From positions 7,050,001-7,114,000 of the forward strand of contig NZ_CP069396.1 in NCBI RefSeq assembly GCF_016887565.1: a DNA stretch of 64,000 nucleotides, in the 5' to 3' direction. The notes below the pieces were generated by a model. The model was given only the letters and a program-made list of their open reading frames with translations. It was not told the DNA's origin and did no database searches. The position numbers and the translations under genes were made by a program. The stretch comes from Archangium violaceum (GTDB lineage: Bacteria > Myxococcota > Myxococcia > Myxococcales > Myxococcaceae). This document shows, piece after piece, positions 1-8,710 of the stretch. How positions within the stretch are numbered: position 1 is the stretch's first letter; every line of letters starts with the position of its first letter.

Positions 1-1
1 C

Positions 2-709
2 GCCCACGAGCACTTCGCACGGTTCCAGAGCGCCTTCGTGCAGCTCGTCTACCCGTGGATCCGCACGCCGGGCTCGGGCCAGTTGCCCGAGGAGCTCGAG
101 AGCCCCGACGGTCTGCTGGCCGGAGTGCTCGCCCGCAACGCGCTCCTGAGAGGCTCGTTCCGGAGCGTGATGAACCTCGGCCTGGCGGACGTGCACGAGC
201 TCTTTCCCGTTCTCGGACGGGGCACGCTCTCCACGCCCCCTCCCGTGGACGGCGAGCAGGCCGCGCGCCCGCTGCCGGAGCGGATCACCGTGCTCGGACC
301 GACTCCCAGCGGGATCCGCGTCCTCTCCGACGTCACCACCAGCCCCCTCGAGAGCTGGCGGCAGGGCGGAGTGAACCGACTGTTCTCCGTGCTCATCCGC
401 GCCCTCCGGCGAGCGGGTCACAACGTCCTGTTCGAGCCCTCCAATGAGCGCACCTGGCGCGACCTGACCCAGCGGATCGAGTTCGTGCTCGTCCGGCTCT
501 GGGAGGCGGGTGCCCTGCGCGGTGCGACCGCGCGCGAGGCCTTCCAGGTCCGCTGCGACCGGACCACGATGACGCAGGACGACCTGGACGCGGGCAGGCT
601 GGTGGCGGAGGTGGTGTTCGACGCCGCGGCGGCCATCGAGCGCATCCATGTCGTCCTGACCCTGGTCGAGGGCGGGCCCATCTCGCTGCGGATGGAGGAG
701 GCGCCATGA
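2..709 (+). CDS. Phage-tail-like sheath protein (eCIS), 5'-truncated, C-terminal part
   Basis: The gene is cut by the window start; the frame is open from base 2, giving 235 visible residues. The C-terminal stretch holds the pattern typical of contractile tail sheath C-terminal domains: an NVLFEPSNERTWRDL segment, then LWxxGALxGAT, then VRCDRTTMTQDDLDAGRL, then a beta strand that would reach the neighbouring subunit. In the family this domain polymerises into the outer tube whose contraction drives the inner tube. The stop overlaps the next start as ATGA, so expression is coupled to the tube gene. The missing N-terminus, and any second sheath gene, lie upstream. A GTG at 38 could be mistaken for the start but lies inside the protein. 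Confidence 0.88.
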   Translation, partial: AHEHFARFQSAFVQLVYPWIRTPGSGQLPEELESPDGLLAGVLARNALLRGSFRSVMNLGLADVHELFPVLGRGTLSTPPPVDGEQAARPLPERITVLGPTPSGIRVLSDVTTSPLESWRQGGVNRLFSVLIRALRRAGHNVLFEPSNERTWRDLTQRIEFVLVRLWEAGALRGATAREAFQVRCDRTTMTQDDLDAGRLVAEVVFDAAAAIERIHVVLTLVEGGPISLRMEEAP

Positions 710-1218
710 GCCAGCCGATCGATCCGCTCTTCACGTTCCAGTTCGAGCTCGCCTTCCAGGATGAGCCGCTCTCGGGAAGCGAGGGGACGGAGGCCTCATC
801 CCTCGCGGGTGCTTTCTCCGAGTGCTCGGGCCTAGAGGCCACCATGGAGCCCAAGGTCATCAAGGCCGGCGGGTACAACTATGGGGCCTATCAACGGGTG
901 GGGCCGGTGACGTTCGCGACGGTGGTGCTCAAGCGAGGCATCTCCCGCGATGGCCGGCTCTTCCATTGGTTCCAGCGGGTGGCCACCGGGGACTTCGGAC
1001 ACCGCCGCTCGGTGCAGATCCATCTCAAGCGGTGGGTCAATGCCGGTTCCAGGGAACAGCCCGAGATGAAGCAGGAGATCGTCCTCACGTGGAAGCTGGA
1101 TCGGGCGCTCCCCATCAAGTTCAAGGCGGCGGACTTCAACGCCAGGGGGACCGAGGTGGGCATCGAGGAGCTGCACCTCGCCCACGAAGGGCTCACCCTC
1201 GATACGAAGGCGGGATGA
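706..1218 (+). CDS. Inner tube protein, T4 gp19-like (Afp1/5-type)
   Basis: This 170-residue protein has the conserved opening of gp19-type tail tube proteins: DPLFTFQFELAF near residue 5, then FSECSGLEATMEPKVIKAGG, then a long RGISRDGRLFHWFQRV segment. It would stack as hexameric rings to form the inner tube that the sheath drives outward. Usual family length is 140-170 residues. The start codon overlaps the sheath stop (ATGA). It is directly followed by the tube-initiator gene, which is the usual Afp/PVC order. Confidence 0.9.
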   Translation: MSQPIDPLFTFQFELAFQDEPLSGSEGTEASSLAGAFSECSGLEATMEPKVIKAGGYNYGAYQRVGPVTFATVVLKRGISRDGRLFHWFQRVATGDFGHRRSVQIHLKRWVNAGSREQPEMKQEIVLTWKLDRALPIKFKAADFNARGTEVGIEELHLAHEGLTLDTKAG

Positions 1219-1222
1219 CACG

Positions 1223-2287
1223 ATGATCACTCCGAAACCCGCGCCGAAGCCCGAGCCCGCGAAGCTCCTGGTCCAGGGCAGGGAACCGATCGTGGCCCAC
1301 TTCAACCCGGCCACGCTGCGGCTCACCCTGACGACTCGGCTCGGCCAGGGCAAGAAGGGCACGAAGAACGAAGGCCAGCAGGTGGTCAACGAGGGCTCGG
1401 CGAAGCTCTCGGTGGAGCTCATCTTCGACACGACGGACACGCACAAGAACGTGTGTGACCAGACCGTGGCGGTCGCGCGCCTGCTGGGGGAGAAGAATCA
1501 GCCGCCTCCCCAGACCACGTTCGACTGGGGGGCCTTCGCGTTCACCGGCATCGTGGATTCCTACCAGGAGACCCTCGACTTCTTCTCGGTGGATGGCGTT
1601 CCGCTGCGCTCCACGGTCGCCATCACCATGACGAAGACCAAGGACATCTTCTCGCGCGGCAAACCGGGGAAGGAGGCGGTCGGCTGGAGTGGCGGGGACA
1701 GCGGTGGCGGCGGAGGAAGTGCCAATCAGGCGGCCCAGGTCGAAGCCCCACCGCCAGGAGGCTCCACCACGGTGACCGCCACGCAAGCGGGCGTCCCCGC
1801 GGCCGGGCGAGCCATCGCGGCCATGAACGGTGAGGAGAGCATGCGCTTTCCGCGCGCGCCTACGCTCACCGTGGACGCCTCGGTACAGCTCGCGCCTCCC
1901 GTGGCCTTCACGGTCCCGGGAGCGAGCCTCTCCGCCAGCGCGAGCCTCGGTGCGGGACTCGGTGGGGGCCTCTCCGCCAACGCGAGCCTTGGTGCGAGCT
2001 TCGGTGCGACGGGAGGCGGTGCATCCGCGGGCTTCAACCTGTCTTTCGGAGGTGGTTCCTCCGCGGGCATCACGGCGTCCCAGGGGGCCTTCGCCGGGTT
2101 GAGGGTGAGCGCCCTCGTCTCATCCCCCACCGCGCGTCTCGATACGAGCCGCCTGGTACGCAACGTGGAGACCTTTACCCATGCCGCGGACGGCGACGCC
2201 GTCTTCGAACTGGGCGGACGGATGAAGGACCAGGGCTCGAGCCTCGACGAGAGGAAACGGACCCGCATCCGCTTCGAGGAGAAATGA
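1223..2287 (+). CDS. CIS tube-initiator protein (CIS_tube domain, Afp7/Pvc7-like) with low-complexity tail
   Basis: Residues 1-150 match the CIS tube protein N-terminal domain. Visible elements are VAHFNPATLRLTL, SVELIFDTTDT, a TFDWGAFAFTGIVDSYQETLDFFS strand pair and a PLRSTVAITM end. Family members (Afp7/Pvc7) sit between tube and hub and usually carry a LysM domain after this. Here residues 160-300 are instead a Gly/Ala/Ser-rich low-complexity region with repeated ASLGA units. A charged C-terminal segment mentioning VFELGGRMKDQGSSLDERKR follows. The protein is 354 residues, longer than usual. Whether the tail is structural or a linker cannot be told from sequence. Confidence 0.8.
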   Translation: MITPKPAPKPEPAKLLVQGREPIVAHFNPATLRLTLTTRLGQGKKGTKNEGQQVVNEGSAKLSVELIFDTTDTHKNVCDQTVAVARLLGEKNQPPPQTTFDWGAFAFTGIVDSYQETLDFFSVDGVPLRSTVAITMTKTKDIFSRGKPGKEAVGWSGGDSGGGGGSANQAAQVEAPPPGGSTTVTATQAGVPAAGRAIAAMNGEESMRFPRAPTLTVDASVQLAPPVAFTVPGASLSASASLGAGLGGGLSANASLGASFGATGGGASAGFNLSFGGGSSAGITASQGAFAGLRVSALVSSPTARLDTSRLVRNVETFTHAADGDAVFELGGRMKDQGSSLDERKRTRIRFEEK

Positions 2288-2290
2288 GCC

Positions 2291-2479
2291 ATGGGCATCG
2301 TGTCGATTGGAGAAGTGGTCGGCAGTGTCGCGGGAGGTCCATCGGAGCCGGAGCTGACTCCGGACGACGAGACGCGCGCGGAGGGAGCGAACGCCACGCC
2401 TGACGCCTCTCAAGCCGACGCCGTCCAGCGCGAGCTGCGGGTCAGGGCGTGGCGCCAGACGAGGCTCCACGCGGACTGA
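2291..2479 (+). CDS. Small eCIS-associated protein
   Basis: A 62-residue acidic protein begins MGIVSIGEVVGSVAGG and ends in a basic helix (VQRELRVRAWRQTRLHAD). It lies 3 bases after the tube-initiator gene and 18 bases before the hub gene. eCIS loci often carry a protein of about 60 residues at this place, but similarity to a named family (for example DUF5908) cannot be shown here. The start has AGGAGAA upstream. Codon-position bias and tight packing support it as a real gene. Function is unknown. Confidence 0.6.
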   Translation: MGIVSIGEVVGSVAGGPSEPELTPDDETRAEGANATPDASQADAVQRELRVRAWRQTRLHAD

Positions 2480-2497
2480 GGATGGAGGACGGGAACG

Positions 2498-3583
2498 ATG
2501 GCTGAACGCGCGCTGAGCAGCTCGCTGGTCTACTCCGCCCAACCCACGGTGCGGATCGACGGCCGTGCTTCCGACAAGGTGAAGGCGCTCCTCCTCTCCA
2601 TGCGCCTCACCGAGTCGGAGGGGGGCATGTCCTCGCTCGAGCTGCGTCTGGAGAACACGGGGCGATTCGAGGATGGACAGATGGATCTGGCCTTCGAGGA
2701 CGAGTCGATCATCCGGCTCGGGGCCTCCATCTCCATCTACTCCGGTGACGAAGCGGCCCCGCGGGAGATCTTCCGCGGGCTCATCACCGGTCTGGAGGCG
2801 AGCTTCGAGGGCGCGAACGTGCCCGAGCTGCTCGTGCTCGCGGAGGATGCGCTCCAGCGGGCCCGGCTCGCGCGGCGCACCAAGGTCTACGACGACCTCA
2901 GCATCGACTCGCTGGCCCGGGAAGTCGCCGCCCGGCTGAACATGCGCCCCGTCATCTCCGGCTTCTCCGGGAGCATCGGCACCCAGGTGCAGCTCAACGA
3001 GAGCGACCTGGCCTTCCTGCGGCGCCTGCTCTCCGCGCATGACGGCGATCTGCAGGTGGTGGGAGAGGAGCTCCACGTCTCCCCGCGCAAGGACGTGCGC
3101 CGGGGAGTGGTGGAGCTCGCGCTCTACAGTCAACTCCACCGCGCGCGCGTCATCGTGGACCTGGCCCACCAGGTCACCGAGGTGACGGCGACCGGGTGGA
3201 ACGCGCTCGCGGGCCGGCGGGTGTCGGGCCTCGGCACCGGGGAGAACCTGGGCCCCGGCTCGGGCCGGCGGGGCGCGAATGTGCTCCGCGACACCCTGGG
3301 CGAGCGCTCGGAGCACCTCGGGGACGTCCCCGCGACGACGGACGAGGAGGCCCGGGCCATCGCCACCGCGGCCTTCGACCAGCGTGCCCGCCGCTTCGTC
3401 TGCGTGGAGGGCACCGCCGAGGGCAACCCCGCCCTGCGCGTGGGCACCCACGTCTCCCTCCAGGGAATGGGCCGCCGCTACGACAACACCTACTACGTCG
3501 TGCGCGCCTGCCACCGCTACGACCTGGCACGCGGGTACGAGACCGATTTCGAGGCCGAGTGCGCCTTCCTGGGAGGTCCTTGA
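2498..3583 (+). CDS. gpD/gp27-like baseplate hub protein (late control gene D family)
   Basis: This 361-residue protein fits the phage late control D family: an early beta strand set with LLLSMRLTESEGGMSSLELRLEN and a FRGLITGLEASFEG element. Then come VYDDLSIDSLAREVAARLNM, LNESDLAFLRRLLSAHDGDLQV and a C-terminal GTHVSLQGMGRRYDNTYYV strand pair. The hub trimer normally joins the inner tube to the spike. In Afp8/Pvc8 hub and spike are fused; here they are two genes joined by a TGATG stop-start overlap at 3581-3585. Confidence 0.88.
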   Translation: MAERALSSSLVYSAQPTVRIDGRASDKVKALLLSMRLTESEGGMSSLELRLENTGRFEDGQMDLAFEDESIIRLGASISIYSGDEAAPREIFRGLITGLEASFEGANVPELLVLAEDALQRARLARRTKVYDDLSIDSLAREVAARLNMRPVISGFSGSIGTQVQLNESDLAFLRRLLSAHDGDLQVVGEELHVSPRKDVRRGVVELALYSQLHRARVIVDLAHQVTEVTATGWNALAGRRVSGLGTGENLGPGSGRRGANVLRDTLGERSEHLGDVPATTDEEARAIATAAFDQRARRFVCVEGTAEGNPALRVGTHVSLQGMGRRYDNTYYVVRACHRYDLARGYETDFEAECAFLGGP

Positions 3584-4287
3584 TGCAGCCCCTGCCCGTT
3601 CCACCTCCGCCGCCACGCCTCGGAGGCCTGCATGGCACCTACCTCGGCCGCGTTGTCTCGGTGAATGATCCAGAGGATCTCGCTCGCGTGCAGGTCCGCC
3701 TGGTGAGCACGCCCGAGGCCACGGGGGATGCGGACGCCACCCTCTGGGCCCGTGTCGCCGTCCCCTTCGCCGGCGCCGGACGTGGCGCCTTCCTGCTGCC
3801 CGACGTGGAGGACGAGGTGGCCCTCGTCTTCGTCAACGGAGATCCCCGCCAGCCGCTCGTCGTCGGTGGACTCTGGAATGGCTCCGCCCGTCCTCCCGAG
3901 ACGCTTGGCGGCGGCAAGCAGCGCGTGGATCGCTACACGCTGGTGAGCGCCCAGGGCAGCCGCATCGCCATCGTCGAGGAGACGCAGGGGCAGGCGACCC
4001 TCTCCCTCTCCACGCCCGGTGGGCAGAGCGTCACCATCACCCAGTCCGAGGGAGGCAAGATCGTCCTCACCGCCGCCGGCAACACGGTCACCCTGGACAC
4101 GAAGGGTGTCACGGTGGAGACGCCCCTGTCCGTCAAGGTCTCCGCCAGCCGCGTCGAGGTGAGCGCCGCGCAGGTCCAGGTCAACGCGGCCATGTCCACC
4201 TTCGCCGGCATCGTCAAATGCGACGTCCTCCAGGCCACCACCGTCGTGGCCGCGACCTACACGCCTGGGGCTGGAAACGTATGGTAG
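3583..4287 (+). CDS. gpV/VgrG-like spike protein (OB fold plus beta-helix)
   Basis: The ATG overlaps the hub stop (TGATG), giving 234 residues. Residues 18-100 form the phage baseplate V OB fold: GTYLGRVVSVNDPEDLARVQVRL, then WARVAVPFAG, a DVEDEVALVFVNGDPRQPLVVGGLW core. The rest is a run of short alternating strands (SITQSEGGKIVLTAAGNTVTL-like) typical of the triangular beta-helix spike. No PAAR domain or effector extension is fused, so a tip protein, if used, is elsewhere. An in-frame extension to 3196 exists but overlaps the hub gene and is rejected. Confidence 0.85.
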   Translation: MQPLPVPPPPPRLGGLHGTYLGRVVSVNDPEDLARVQVRLVSTPEATGDADATLWARVAVPFAGAGRGAFLLPDVEDEVALVFVNGDPRQPLVVGGLWNGSARPPETLGGGKQRVDRYTLVSAQGSRIAIVEETQGQATLSLSTPGGQSVTITQSEGGKIVLTAAGNTVTLDTKGVTVETPLSVKVSASRVEVSAAQVQVNAAMSTFAGIVKCDVLQATTVVAATYTPGAGNVW

Positions 4288-5894
4288 GCGACCACCCGAT
4301 CCTCTTCCGGGGTCTCGACTTCGACAAGGGCAGCGGCAATCCGATGCCGGTGAAGGACAAGCGTCCGGTGCTCGTGGAGCGCACCGACGAGGACTTCATC
4401 GCGGCGTTCCTCGGGGAGCTGGGCAGCGACGAGGGCCGCAAGCTCCTGGCCGGGACGGTGCGCAACGCGGGGCAACGCGCGCAGGGGCTCAAGCTGTACC
4501 AGCCCGTGCACCGCTCCTTCCACCTCGCCGTCTTCGAGGCCGCGTGCGAGGTCTTCGGTGAGCCGCGGCTCGATCCGGCGAAGATCGAGAGCGCCGGGCT
4601 GGTGGTCCGGCGGATCAACCCCCTGACGAAGAAGACCGAGGGGTGGATGAAGCTGCGCGGTGAGGTGCACGGCTGGGTGCCCCTGGAGGATGCGCGCGAG
4701 CTCGATCGGGATCCGGATCCGGCTCGCCGGGGTGCCGCCTTCCCCGTGGGCCCTCCCCAGCTCAACGCCCTGGTGGAGGACGCGCTCGGGGCACCCACTC
4801 CCTACGAGGAGAGCGTCTCCCTGGTCTTCGTGGCACCGCCAGACGTCTGCGCCGCCGCGCAACGCACCGTCCTGTATGGCCTGGTGCCCGTCGCCAGCTC
4901 CGAGGCCGTCTCCAGCAAGGCGGTCCAACCCCACCGGTACGAGGAGCAGGAGCTGCGCGAGCTGCTCGCGCCCTACTTCTCGGATGCCGTGGGCGTGGAG
5001 CTGATGAAGGAGATCACCGGCAAGCGCTACTCGTTCCACTACGCGGACGAGGTCAACGCGGACGCGACGATCCCCGCCGCGAGGCGCCCGCTGGCCGAGA
5101 AACAGCTCGACCAGTTCGTCGCGATGCTGCGCAAGCTGATCAGCGTCTTCAACGCCTTCGATCCGAAGGAGGGCCTGCTGCCGGCCCTCAACCGGCTCCG
5201 GCTCGACTACGGCGGGACGAGCCGCCCCATGGGCACCGCGCTCGCGGAGGCCGCCACGGTCTTCGTGCTCGAGCAATCCGACAAGGCCGACGGCAACAGG
5301 AAGACGTTCCTCATGCCCAGGAGCTGGCCACGGCTGTCGAAGGCCGACGTCGCCGACCTGGTGCGTGCCGCCTCCACGGCCTCCCTCAACCGGCTCCAGA
5401 AGCTCCTGCCGCAGCGGGGACGCTTCGATAACGCCGATGCCCGCTACGAGGTACGTGGATTCATCCGCGTCCGGCGCGATGACGGCTGCCCGCCCGCCCT
5501 CATCTGGAGCACGCCCAGTCAGCCCTTCGAGATCGCTGCCTGGTACGAGAACGGCAGACTTCCTCCCGTGCAGGTGGCCCTGCCTCCCGTCACCCGGGAG
5601 AGCGTCCGCTCGTTGCTGCCCAACGTCACATTCCAGGTGCCCCGGAACGTCTTCGACCTGCTTTCGATCAACAAGCCCAAGGACTTCCTCGAGGAGAAAG
5701 CGAAGACAGGAGACGGCGGCGGGGTGGATTGGATCTGCGGATTCAACATCCCGATCATCACGCTCTGCGCCTTCATCGTGCTGAGCATCTTCCTGGCCCT
5801 GCTGAACATCATCTTCTGGTGGCTGCCCTTCATCAAAATCTGCATCCCACTGCCCCGCTCAATGCCACGCCCTCCCCCGATCCGGAATCCGTGA
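4281..5894 (+). CDS. Uncharacterised eCIS-locus protein with C-terminal membrane segment
   Basis: A 537-residue protein starts at an ATG inside ATGGTAG, where the TAG is the spike stop. Residues 1-470 look soluble and match no family I recognise. Residues about 485-525 form a long hydrophobic stretch (IPIITLCAFIVLSIFLALLN followed by a Trp/Ile/Phe-rich continuation), able to span a membrane once or as a tight hairpin. A short Pro/Arg-rich tail follows. No signal peptide is present, so a tail-anchored topology is likely. Core eCIS particles need no membrane protein here. A role in anchoring or docking the particle to the producer membrane, as shown for CisA in Streptomyces, is a possibility suggested by position and topology only. 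Confidence 0.7.
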   Translation: MVGDHPILFRGLDFDKGSGNPMPVKDKRPVLVERTDEDFIAAFLGELGSDEGRKLLAGTVRNAGQRAQGLKLYQPVHRSFHLAVFEAACEVFGEPRLDPAKIESAGLVVRRINPLTKKTEGWMKLRGEVHGWVPLEDARELDRDPDPARRGAAFPVGPPQLNALVEDALGAPTPYEESVSLVFVAPPDVCAAAQRTVLYGLVPVASSEAVSSKAVQPHRYEEQELRELLAPYFSDAVGVELMKEITGKRYSFHYADEVNADATIPAARRPLAEKQLDQFVAMLRKLISVFNAFDPKEGLLPALNRLRLDYGGTSRPMGTALAEAATVFVLEQSDKADGNRKTFLMPRSWPRLSKADVADLVRAASTASLNRLQKLLPQRGRFDNADARYEVRGFIRVRRDDGCPPALIWSTPSQPFEIAAWYENGRLPPVQVALPPVTRESVRSLLPNVTFQVPRNVFDLLSINKPKDFLEEKAKTGDGGGVDWICGFNIPIITLCAFIVLSIFLALLNIIFWWLPFIKICIPLPRSMPRPPPIRNP

Positions 5895-5915
5895 GGCGGC
5901 TTGGAGACGCACGTC

Positions 5916-6308
5916 ATGACGAATCCCGCACGACCCCTGGTGGGCTTCCCGCTCCTGCCCGTTCCCGACGAGCGCGGGGAGCTTCACTTTCCGACGCTCG
6001 ACGCGAGCGTGCGCCAGTCCATCGAGGTCATCCTGCGCACCCGCCCGCGCGAGCAGCTCATGCGCCCCGAGTTCGGCGCGGGCCTGGAGGATTTCATCGG
6101 AGAGCCCAATGTGCTGGGAACGCGCCGGCGCATCCGTGACCTGGTGGCGGAGTCCCTGGCTCGCTGGGAACCCCGCATCGACGTGGAGCGCATCGACGTG
6201 CTGGAGACCGATGACGCGCCGTCGCACGTCCGGGTGGAACTCGTCTACCGGCTGCGCCGGACGGGCGCGGTCCAAGGCCTCGGGCTGACCCTGGATCTCG
6301 GAGCCTAG
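5916..6308 (+). CDS. gp25/gpW-like baseplate wedge protein
   Basis: This is 130 residues from the ATG at 5916, chosen because GGAG lies 9 bases upstream. A TTG at 5901 would add five residues. It has the gp25 core: VRQSIEVILRTRPREQLMRPEFGAGL, the family EPR-like motif replaced by RPREQ, and a closing VRVELVYRLRRT strand pair. gp25 nucleates sheath assembly at the baseplate. It precedes the J-type gene by one base, as in most CIS loci. Confidence 0.88.
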   Translation: MTNPARPLVGFPLLPVPDERGELHFPTLDASVRQSIEVILRTRPREQLMRPEFGAGLEDFIGEPNVLGTRRRIRDLVAESLARWEPRIDVERIDVLETDDAPSHVRVELVYRLRRTGAVQGLGLTLDLGA

Positions 6309-6309
6309 G

Positions 6310-8709
6310 ATGCCCATCGTCCCTCCCCGTCTCGATGATCGGAACTTCGAGGATCTCGTCGAGGAGCTCCTCGCCCGCATTCCCGCGCACACCCCCGAGT
6401 GGACCCACGCGCGCGTGGGAGACCCGGGGCGCACGTTGCTGGAGCTGTTCGCCTGGCTGGCGGACACCGTGCTCTACCGGGCCAACCTCATCCCCGAGCG
6501 GCAGCGGCTCGCCTTCCTCAAGCTGCTCGGCATCCAGATGAGGCCGGCCACCGCCGCCACCGGCGTGGTGAGCGTGTATGCCGAGAACCCGACGCCGCAA
6601 TCCACCCAGGTGCTGCTGCCGTCCACGGAGCTCAAGGGGCCCGTGACCTTCGAGACGAGGACGGAGCTCACCGTCCTGCCCCTGCAGGCGGAGGCCTATT
6701 ACAAGCGGCCCATCACCGACTCCGAGCGCAAGCAGATGGCCGGGTTGCTCCCGGGCCTGTCGCGCGTCTACGGGCTCGGCCCCCGGGAGACGGCCTCGTA
6801 CTACGTCACCACGCCCCTCTTCCCCAACGGCGCCGCCGAGTCGGCCGGGTTCGACCTCGTCGAGCGGACCGTGGACCGCTGCCTGTGGATCGCCCTGCTC
6901 GCGCCCGAGGTCAAGAACACGCAGGACAAGGACGCGATGAAGAAGGCGCTGGCGGCCCTGCGCCAGGAGTTGTCCACGGGCTCCAATGGCTCGCCCCGCC
7001 TGATCAACGTGGGCGTCATGCCCTCCATCGAGGTGCCCGCGCTGATGGAGGACATCGGCCCGCGCGCACGCATCCCCCACCAGTGGGAGATCACCGGTAC
7101 GGTCGACGCGAAGGGCAACCCCACCTACCACCCGCTCACGGTGTCCTACGACTCGACGCTCGGCCTCACCCGCCGCGGTGTCATCCACCTCCTCATGCCG
7201 GGCACCGGCATCGACGCGCCCCCCAATGAGGTCCGCGACGATCTGAAAGCAGGTGTCGGGGACCGTCCTCCCCGCCTCGACGACGTGAACCGCGCCAAAC
7301 GCCTCGTCGCGTGGCTGCGGCTGCGGCCCACCGTGAAGCTCTCGCGCCTGTCGCTGAGCTGGGTGGGCATCAACGCGGTGGAGATCGAACAGCTCCGCAC
7401 CTTCGCTCCGCTCGTCCTGGGCCAGAGCGACGGTGCCGCGGACCAGGAGATGCGCCTGCCCACGGGCTCGATCGAGCGCGAGTCGTTCCAGCTCGAGGTG
7501 GAGGAGCCGGGCCTGGGTTACCGGCCCTGGGCCGCCGTGGAGGACCTGGAGACGGCGGGGCGGGACGCGGCCGTCTTCCGGCTCGACGCGGAGGCGGGCA
7601 CCGTCCGCTTCGGCAATGGGATGCGGGGCCGGATCCCCTCCGCGGGGATGCGCGTGCGCGCGGCCCGGATGCGGGCGGGCGGCGGTGTGGCTGGCAACCT
7701 CCCGCCGGGCACCCTCAAGAGCTTCGGCGTCAACGCCCTCACGATCGACAAGAAGGCCCCCACCATCACGCTGAAGGTGGAGCAGAGCCTGCCCACGCTG
7801 GGCGGACAGGACGCGGAGACACTCACCGAGGCCGAGCGGCGCATCCCGGCCACCCTGCGCCACGGCCAGCGCGCCGTTACCGCCGAGGACTACCAGTGGC
7901 TCGCCTCCGGCAGCCCGGGAGCGACCCCGGGCCGCGTGGAAGTGCTGCCCCGCTTCAAGCCGCACCAGCGCCGCGAGAACGTGCCCGGCGTGGTCAGCGT
8001 CATGGTGCTGCCTCCCTCCAACGCCTTCCGCGCCCCCAACCCGCGCCCGGATCGCCCCTTCCTGGAGGCCGTCCACGCGCACCTGGACACGCGCCGCCCG
8101 CTGGCCACCGAGCTGTATGTCATCGGCTGCGAGTACGTACCCCTCGGCGTGGCCACCGGCATCACCGTGCGCGAGGGCTTCGGCCGCGAGACGGTGGTGA
8201 ACGCCGTGCGCGAGGCCCTCTTCCGCTGGCTGTGGCCGCTGCCTCCCGGCGGGCCCAAGGGCGAGGGCTGGCCGCTCGCGCGGGCCGTGCGTGACCGGGA
8301 GCTGGAGGTGGCGATCGCCCAGGTGCCCGGCGTGGACACCATCACCGGCGTGCGCCTGTTCAGCGCCGGGACGATGGTGGCCCTCTCTCCCGCCGCGCGT
8401 CAGGCGGCCGGGGTGGCCTCGGTACGCATCGAGGTGCGCCCGGCCTCCTCGGAAGCACAAAAAGGCCCGTCCGGCTCCGCGCTCCCCGCACTCACCAGCC
8501 AGGCCACCTCGAACTGGAAGACGCTGAGCCCGGATCCGTCCATGGCCGTCGAGCTCGTCCTCCGGCACTGGCAGCTCCCCGAGCTGATGGCCGTGGTCAT
8601 CGACGCGGACGGCGGGCTGCCGGAAGACCTGCGTGGAGCACCGGATCCGTTCGGCGGATCGGGCCCCGGTGGAGGGGTGGCCGTGCCCGTCGTCCCCGAG
8701 GTCTGCTGA
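6310..8709 (+). CDS. Baseplate assembly protein J (gpJ/gp6-like, Afp11-type)
   Basis: The 799-residue protein opens with the signature of putative CIS baseplate assembly proteins: PPRLDDRNFEDLVEELLARIP, then GDPGRTLLELFAWLADTVLYRANLIPER and RLAFLKLLGIQMRPA. The C-terminal half carries FGNGMRGRIPSAG and the LRHGQRAVTAEDYQWLA segment of the J domain. The extreme C-terminus has a hydrophilic tail ending in a Gly/Pro-rich stretch. In CIS it forms the wedge ring with the gpI-like partner encoded next, 1 base downstream. Confidence 0.9.
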   Translation: MPIVPPRLDDRNFEDLVEELLARIPAHTPEWTHARVGDPGRTLLELFAWLADTVLYRANLIPERQRLAFLKLLGIQMRPATAATGVVSVYAENPTPQSTQVLLPSTELKGPVTFETRTELTVLPLQAEAYYKRPITDSERKQMAGLLPGLSRVYGLGPRETASYYVTTPLFPNGAAESAGFDLVERTVDRCLWIALLAPEVKNTQDKDAMKKALAALRQELSTGSNGSPRLINVGVMPSIEVPALMEDIGPRARIPHQWEITGTVDAKGNPTYHPLTVSYDSTLGLTRRGVIHLLMPGTGIDAPPNEVRDDLKAGVGDRPPRLDDVNRAKRLVAWLRLRPTVKLSRLSLSWVGINAVEIEQLRTFAPLVLGQSDGAADQEMRLPTGSIERESFQLEVEEPGLGYRPWAAVEDLETAGRDAAVFRLDAEAGTVRFGNGMRGRIPSAGMRVRAARMRAGGGVAGNLPPGTLKSFGVNALTIDKKAPTITLKVEQSLPTLGGQDAETLTEAERRIPATLRHGQRAVTAEDYQWLASGSPGATPGRVEVLPRFKPHQRRENVPGVVSVMVLPPSNAFRAPNPRPDRPFLEAVHAHLDTRRPLATELYVIGCEYVPLGVATGITVREGFGRETVVNAVREALFRWLWPLPPGGPKGEGWPLARAVRDRELEVAIAQVPGVDTITGVRLFSAGTMVALSPAARQAAGVASVRIEVRPASSEAQKGPSGSALPALTSQATSNWKTLSPDPSMAVELVLRHWQLPELMAVVIDADGGLPEDLRGAPDPFGGSGPGGGVAVPVVPEVC

Positions 8710-8710
8710 C

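Noticed and set aside
4218-4280. N-terminal extension of the membrane-segment protein
   Set aside because: It would overlap the spike gene by 70 bases and reads as out-of-frame sequence; the ATG at 4281 fits the coupled-overlap style of the operon.
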